This document shows, piece by piece, positions 58,257-64,000 of a DNA stretch of 64,000 nucleotides. The DNA comes from Tolypeutes matacus (Eukaryota; Chordata; Mammalia; Cingulata; Chlamyphoridae): assembly GCA_026826555.1 (NCBI GenBank), contig JAKSZT010053883.1, forward strand, positions 27,953,763 to 28,017,762, given 5' to 3'. The notes beneath the pieces are model-generated. The model ran no database searches and was not told the origin of the DNA. It saw nothing but the letters and a program-made list of their open reading frames with translations. Within the stretch, counting starts at the first letter, position 1; every line of letters starts with the position of its first letter. Both the position numbers and the translations under genes were made by a program.

Positions 58257-59122
58257 GGAAAATGACAAGTGTTGGAGAGGATACAGAGAAATAGGAATAC
58301 TCATTCATTGCTGGTGGCAATGTAAAATGGTGCAGCTGCTATGGAAGACTGTTTGATGGTTCCTCAGAAAGCTAAGTATAGAAATAAAATATGACCTGGA
58401 AATCCCACTACTAGGTATATACCCAAAAGAATTGAAAGCAGGGACTTGACAGATGTTTATAGTGGCATGATCCACAATTGCCAAAAGATAGAAGCAACCC
58501 AAGTGTCTACCGACCAATATGGTATACACATACAATGGAATATTATTCAGCTGTAAAAAGGAATGAAGTTCTGATACACACACAACATGGATGAACCTTA
58601 AAGATATCATGTTGCGTGAAATAAGCCAGACATAAAAGGACAAATATTGTATGATCTCACTGATTTGAAACAATTAGAATAAGCAAACTCACAGAGTCAG
58701 AATCTAGAATATAGGTTAACAGAGGATGGGATGAGGATAGGGAATGGGAAGTTATGGCTTAAAATGTACATGGTTCCTATTTGGAATGATGGAAGTGTTT
58801 TGGTAATGGATGGTGGTGATGGAGCACAACATTGTGAATGCAGTTAACAACACAAATATATATCTGAATATGACTAAAAAGGGGAAATAGGTTGTATACA
58901 TGGCAACAGAACAAAAATATTTTTAAAAGTTCATGGAACTACACTACACAGTGTACCCTAAGTTAAAGCATAGACTTCAATTACTAGCACAATTATAAAA
59001 ATGTTTCACACCAATACAAGGTGCTGGTGGTGGAGTGGTATATGGGAATCCTGTATTTTATGTATGATTGTTCTGTAAACTTACAACTTCTCTAATAAAG
59101 AAAAAAGGAGCAAAAGATTTTT

Positions 59123-60360
59123 AAAAATCTCCCAATAAAGAAAGTCCAAGACCGATGTCTTCACTGCTGAACTCTACCAAACATTTAAAGAAAAATCCTT
59201 CTCAAACTCTTCAAAAAAATTCAAGTAGAGAGAATATTTCCCAATTTATTTTATGGGGCCTGCATTAATCTGATACCAAAGCCAGGTAAAGACAGCACAA
59301 GCAAAGAAAATTACAGAACAACATCACTTATGAACATGGATGCAAAAATCCTCAACAAAATACTGGTAAATTGAATCCAACAATATGTTAAAAGGATTTT
59401 ACACCATGACTAAGTGGGATTTATTCCAGGAATACAAGGCTGGTTCAATATAAGAAAATAATTTTATGTAATACACCACATTAATAGAATGAAGGAGAAA
59501 ATCCACATGATCATTCATCTCAGTTGATGCAGAAAAGTCATTAACAAATATCCATCTTTTCATTATAAAAACACTCAGAAAACTAGGAATAGAAGGTAAC
59601 TTTCTCAACATGATAAAGGACATTTATGAACAACTCACAGCAAACATAATCAATGGTGAAAATTGAAAACTTATCTTCTGAGGTCAAGAACACAACCAGG
59701 GTGCCAACTGTCACCCCTGTTATTCAACATTGTACTGGAAATTCTAGCCAAAGCAATTAGGCAAGACAGATAAAAGACACCCAAATTGGAAAGGAAGAAG
59801 TAAAGCTATCTCTATTGGTAGATGACATGATTCTCTATATAGAAAATCCCAAAGCATCCACAAAAAAGCTATGAGAACCAATAACAAATTCAGCAAAGTT
59901 GAATCATGATCAACATGAACAAAAAATCAGTTATATTTCTATATGCCAGTAATGAAAAATCTGTAAAGGAAATTAAGAAAGAAATTTCATTTACCATAGC
60001 ATCTAAAATAATAAAACAGCTAGGGATAAATTTAACCAAGGAGGCAAAAGACTTGTACACTGAAACATGCTAAACATTGCCAACTTAAAGAAGTTAAGTT
60101 AGAACTTAAGGAAGACCTAAACAATTGGAAAGACTCCTTGTGTACATGGATTGGAAAACTTAATATTGTTCATTTTTCATTACTACCAAAATTGACCTAC
60201 AAATTCAATGCAATCCTCATCAAAATTCCAGCAGTCAAGTTTTTTGCAGAAATGAAAAGAAAAAAACAAAACTCTCAAATTTATATGGAATTGCCAGGAG
60301 CCCTAAATAGTGAAAACAATCTTAAAAAAGGAAATTAAAGTTGAAGAACTAAGACTTCCT
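59123..60360 (+). mobile_element. L1-E LINE, part 3 (ORF2 RT and C-terminal region)
   Basis: Resumes L1-E at AAAAATCTCCCAATAAAG, continuing from 55535. The RT active site reads LLVDD at 59812-59826, so the aspartate pair is kept although flanked by frame breaks. The frame at 60138-60338 is ORF2 C-terminal region (LLPKLTYKFNAILIKIPAVKF). It ends near 60360 at the noncoding retroposed unit. Confidence 0.88.
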
Positions 60361-63027
60361 AACTACAATCTGATTGTGGGTATGATGTTGAAAGTGCAGG
60401 AGTGGGAATGCTCTTATGGCAGTATGACAAAGTAGTGTCACTTGTTTAGGGTGGAGGTTGTGGGGGGGGGCATTCAGGAAAGGGTGCGTGTGGAGTAGGT
60501 TTCTGGGGAGTGTGTAAGTGTTCATCCTGTCATAATGTGTTGTGTCGGGGAGTGGAGACCCACATGGTGAGTGGGAAGGAGATGGACCCCCATCTTTGGG
60601 AGGACTGATTCACCCAGAAACAGACAGGTGGCTGTCTCTTAGGAGCAAGGGTGGATCCTAATAGGGGAGGACAATCAGCGTGTCAAGACCTCTTGTTGCA
60701 TGTAACTATGAATCTTGTCATCCAATGAGTCAAGACAGGTGGGTGTCATGTGCCCCATGGGGATGGGGATAAAGGAACAGAAAAGATCAAATGGGGTATT
60801 TAGTGGTCAGGGGAAATGTTTTTCATTACCTTACAGTGATGGACACAGGACATGGTAAATATCATAAAAAATTATTAAACTGTACCGTCTAAATTGTAAA
60901 CTATACTGTAAACCATTGACAATGTTTAGTAGCTATGCTTCACTATCTGTATAACAGTTATAACAATGCTACCATCCACATAAAAAAGGTTTTAATATGG
61001 GGTGAGGAAAGGGGAAGGTTAGGTATATGGGAGTCTCTAGTATTCTGTGTGTGATTTGCTATAACCTAAAACTTCTTTGAAAATTAAATGAAAATTCAGG
61101 AGACACTGGGGAGTGAGAGGGGGCAGATGCCAGAGTACAGACTGGATACCTGATAATGCAGTGATAAAAGGAAAAATGCTAAAAAGAGGGGGAAAAAATT
61201 TAAAAAAAAATTTTTCCCCATTTTTTGAATATCCCAATCCTTCAATTTTATTTTATTTCTAGTGTTTTTTTTTTAAGTTTCCATGTATTTTATCTCTTGT
61301 ATTTACACTTATCTTTATTATTTCATTTTCCTATTAATTGTATTTGGCTATTATATGGGCTTCATCTTCAAAGAAGGTTTGGATCACAGAAGGGTTACAG
61401 AGGGGGCAGGGGAGGATAATTGGTGGGGGGTGTCTGGGATGGGGGTTTCATGGGAGGAGGTTCACCTGAATATACATGGAGGATATATAAAATTGTTCAG
61501 ATGATCAAGGGGTGGGGCATGGTCACAGTGGGTAGACAATCACTCAATAAATGAGGGAATACTGAATTCCCAGCCTGAAGAGCTCTGCCACATTCTCCAA
61601 GGGAGCAGCAACAGTCCCCTGAGTACAGGGGCAGTGTCTGGCAAAGGAGTAGGGTCCACTGACGGGTTCTTGTTATTGATGATTACCTTACGAGTCTTTG
61701 CTCTTGTAATTGAAACTTAGCCTACTGTTATGGGGTGCCTAAGGGTTGCCACCTGAGAGCCTCCTTGTTGCTCAAATGTGGCCTCTCTCTAAGCCAAACT
61801 CAGCACATGAATGCATTACCTTTCCCCCAGCGTGGGACAAGACTCCTGGGGATGAGCCTCCCTGGCAACGAGGGATTAATACCAAGTGCCAACCGGCAAT
61901 ATGACTGGAAAAAAGACCTTGAATAAAAGGAGGAAAAGGTAAAGACAAATGAGTTCATGTGGCTAAGAGACTTCAAAGAGAGTTGGGAGATCATCCCAGA
62001 GGTAACTCTTATGCACACCTCAGTAGGATCTCATAGAACACCAAAGTGGATATCACCCCACACAGAGGGGCTCCTGAGGGCTCTGGAGACACCCAGGTCC
62101 TATATAAGGGGAGATAGCTCCAGAGATTGATGCCTTATCAATGGGCTCTACTTTGGAATCTGTGCTCCGGAGAGTGACAGAGTTGGACTCAAATAAGTCC
62201 TCCCTGCACATGGTCCATCAGTCCCTTCTCTTCAAACCTATATGTGATGCTGGAGTTTGTAGGTATACTTCCAGAGACTGGAGCCTCTGGCCTGCCCATG
62301 TGCCAGCTGTGCCTGGAATCTCGGTGGAGCTGCAACTCCTACTCTACAGCTCAATGGACTTACCCAAGTCAACTGGTGAGGAGATGATGATGGACAACAG
62401 TCATCCCAGGGAATGGAGAGAGGCTGCAGCTGCAGGCAGGATAACCCCATCCTCCGTATCCATGGGATATAAGCCCTCTCTCACTTGGAGATGGAGTGGA
62501 CATCACCATCCCAAACTCCTCAGAATTGGGGGAAGAGCTATGGACTAGAGTGGACTTAATGGTATTCTGTTGTAGACATAATGTGATTCAAGCAATGGAA
62601 GAAATTACCACAGTGAGGTGGAGCCAGTGACCACTGGACACTTTTGGGGCAGGGAAGGGAAAAGCAGTTGTAATAAAGGTGCTTTTTCAGGACTCGGGAG
62701 TTATCCTGAGTGACATTGCAATGACAGATACAGGCCATTTTACATTAGCATATAAACTGCAGAACTGTGTAGGAGAGAGTGTGGTCTATAATGTGAATTA
62801 TGGTCCATGCTTGGAGGCAGAGCCCCAGGATGTGTATATCCATTGCAGGTGATGTGCCACACTAATGAAAGGTATTTATGTGGGAGGTGGGGGACATGGA
62901 AATCCCTGTAATTTTTGTGTAACATTTATGTAATCTCAGCATCTTTTAAAATATGTATATGTATAAAAGAATTATAGGAGCACTTTCACTATTCCAATAA
63001 AAAAAATAAAAAATAAAAAAAAAAAAA
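60361..63027 (+). mobile_element. 2.67-kb noncoding retroposed unit
   Basis: Inserted into the ORF2 of L1-E and ended by AATAAA (62996-63001) and an A-rich tail to 63027. It appears bipartite. Part 1 (about 60361-61095) ends like an L1 3' UTR ('tatgggagtctctagtattc', 'aaaacttctttgaaaatt'). Part 2 (about 61100-62965) contains GCCTCCCTGGCAACGAGGG and ends with the module also found at 43180-43700 and 32034-32575. About 38 bp of the L1-E target seem missing at the site, and no clean duplication is visible. The 135-codon frame at 62141-62548 has no domain I recognise. It could be an L1 subfamily 3' UTR or an L1-dependent nonautonomous retroposon. Confidence 0.7.
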
Positions 63028-64000
63028 GCCCAATATGGTGCTAGCATAAGGATAGACATGGACCGATGCAATAGAATTGAGAGTCCAGAAATAAGTCCAC
63101 ACATCTATGACCAGTTGATTTTAGACGAAGGTGCCAGGTCCATTCAATGGGCAAAAGAAGTCTCATCAACAAATGGTGCTGGGACAATTGGAAGTCCAAT
63201 TGTAGTGGTCCAAAGAATAAATTTGGGCTACTTCAAAAATAATTTCAAAATGGTTCAAAGACCTAAATTAAAGAGATAATACTATAAAATTCTTACAATA
63301 AAACATAGGGAAATATCTTCAGGACCATATATTAGGAAACAGATTCTTAGATTTTACACCAAAAACGAGCAAGAAATGAAGAAATAGATAAAATGAAAAA
63401 CTTTTGCACATCAAAGGACATTATCAAGAGAATGGGAGAAAATATTGGAAATCATTTATCACATAACAGTTTAATATTCAGAAATTATAAAGAATTCCTA
63501 CAACCCAACAACAAAAAGACAAAAAGATCCAAGTAAGAAATGGCCAAAAAATTTGAATAGATATTTTCTCAAAGAAGATACACAATTGCCAATAAGCACA
63601 TAAATATATGCTCAATGTTTTTAGCCATTAGAGAAATGAAAATCAAAACTATGAGATAAAATTTCACACACACACACAGATGGCTATTATTATTATTATT
63701 TTTTTTGTGTGTGTGTATGTGAGATAACGGGACCGGGGATTGAACCCTGGACCTTGTATGTGGGAAGCCGGCACTCAACCACTGAGCCACATCAACTCCC
63801 CTGAGTTGGTTATTTTGTTTGTTTACTTGTTGTTTGTTTTTGTTTCTAGGAGGCACCAGGAACCGAATCTGGGACCTCCCATGTGGGAAGCAGGTGCCCA
63901 CCCACTTGAGTCATATCTGTTCCCACTATTATTTTTAAAAATGGAAATTAACCAGTGCTGGTGAGAAAATTGAGAAATAGGGACCCTTGTACATTGTTGA
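63028..64000 (+). mobile_element. L1-E LINE, part 4 (ORF2 C-terminal region, runs off edge)
   Basis: Resumes with 'aatatggtgctagcataagg', 'atgcaatagaattgagagtc' and 'ccagttgattttagac'. ORF2 sequence continues to the window edge. A minus-strand dimeric SINE interrupts it. The 3' UTR of L1-E lies beyond the window. Confidence 0.88.
63704..63926 (-). repeat. Dimeric tRNA-derived SINE, antisense
   Basis: Minus-strand dimer: the left monomer (63835-63926) has the reversed head CTTGAGTCATATCTGTTCCC and the right monomer (63720-63805) the reversed B box GGGGATTGAACCC and head GCCACATCAACTCCCC. A/C-rich linker between them, as in the 39896 copy. Flanks show a similar CTATTATTATTATT / CTATTATTTTT duplication. 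The frames at 63569-63964 over it are not genes. Confidence 0.88.

Noticed and set aside
62141..62548. 135-codon open frame in the noncoding retroposed unit
   Set aside because: No recognisable domain, and it lies within a repeated element. Only conservation of the frame across many genomic copies would make it a gene candidate.

Overview
This window looks like mammalian nuclear DNA, most likely from an armadillo (Dasypus or a close xenarthran). The main reason is a set of tRNA-derived SINEs whose head (GCAGATGTGGCTCA ... GGTTCGATTCC ... GGxGCCTCCT) matches the DAS-SINE family known from armadillo. They sit among very dense L1 LINEs of L1M-like architecture and ancient eutherian repeats (MIR, L2, MER5A, MaLR LTRs). 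I found no convincing protein-coding exon, no functional tRNA or rRNA gene and no CRISPR array. The longest open frame (199 codons, 47642-48241) does not look coding.

Layout. (1) 1-24127 is mostly old, single-copy-like intergenic or intronic DNA carrying decayed MIR, L2, L1M, MER5A and MaLR-like fragments, plus one long DAS-SINE at 2962-3402. (2) 24128-45558 is a nested stack. An outer, roughly full-length L1 (here L1-A) is split into six pieces by a solo ERVL/MLT2-like LTR (27272-27725), a second L1 (L1-B, 28384-34076, itself interrupted at 32034-32737), a third and nearly complete L1 (L1-C, 35730-43053, itself carrying three SINE insertions), a short noncoding retroposed module (43180-43700) and a SINE (44414-44638). 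The pieces add up to about 7.2 kb. (3) 45600-46440 is a 5'-inverted L1 fragment. (4) 46441-50962 is again quiet single-copy-like DNA with MIRs and other old repeats. (5) 50963-64000 is a second stack. Outer L1-E is interrupted by a SINE, by an LTR/LTR/antisense-L1 composite (52720-53896), by a nested 5'-truncated L1-F (55536-59122, with a very young SINE), by a 2.67-kb noncoding retroposed unit (60361-63027) and by an antisense dimeric SINE; L1-E runs off the right edge.

All L1 copies have stops, frameshifts and damaged catalytic motifs, so none is a candidate for activity. The most interesting points are a noncoding retroposed module present three times (32034-32575 minus, 43180-43700 plus, about 62470-62965 plus), a dimeric SINE architecture seen twice, a SINE with a foldback duplication, and several unusual insertion junctions. 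I see no evidence for a novel functional system beyond retroposon biology. Repeat family names are from memory of consensus sequences; a RepeatMasker run with a xenarthran library would settle them.
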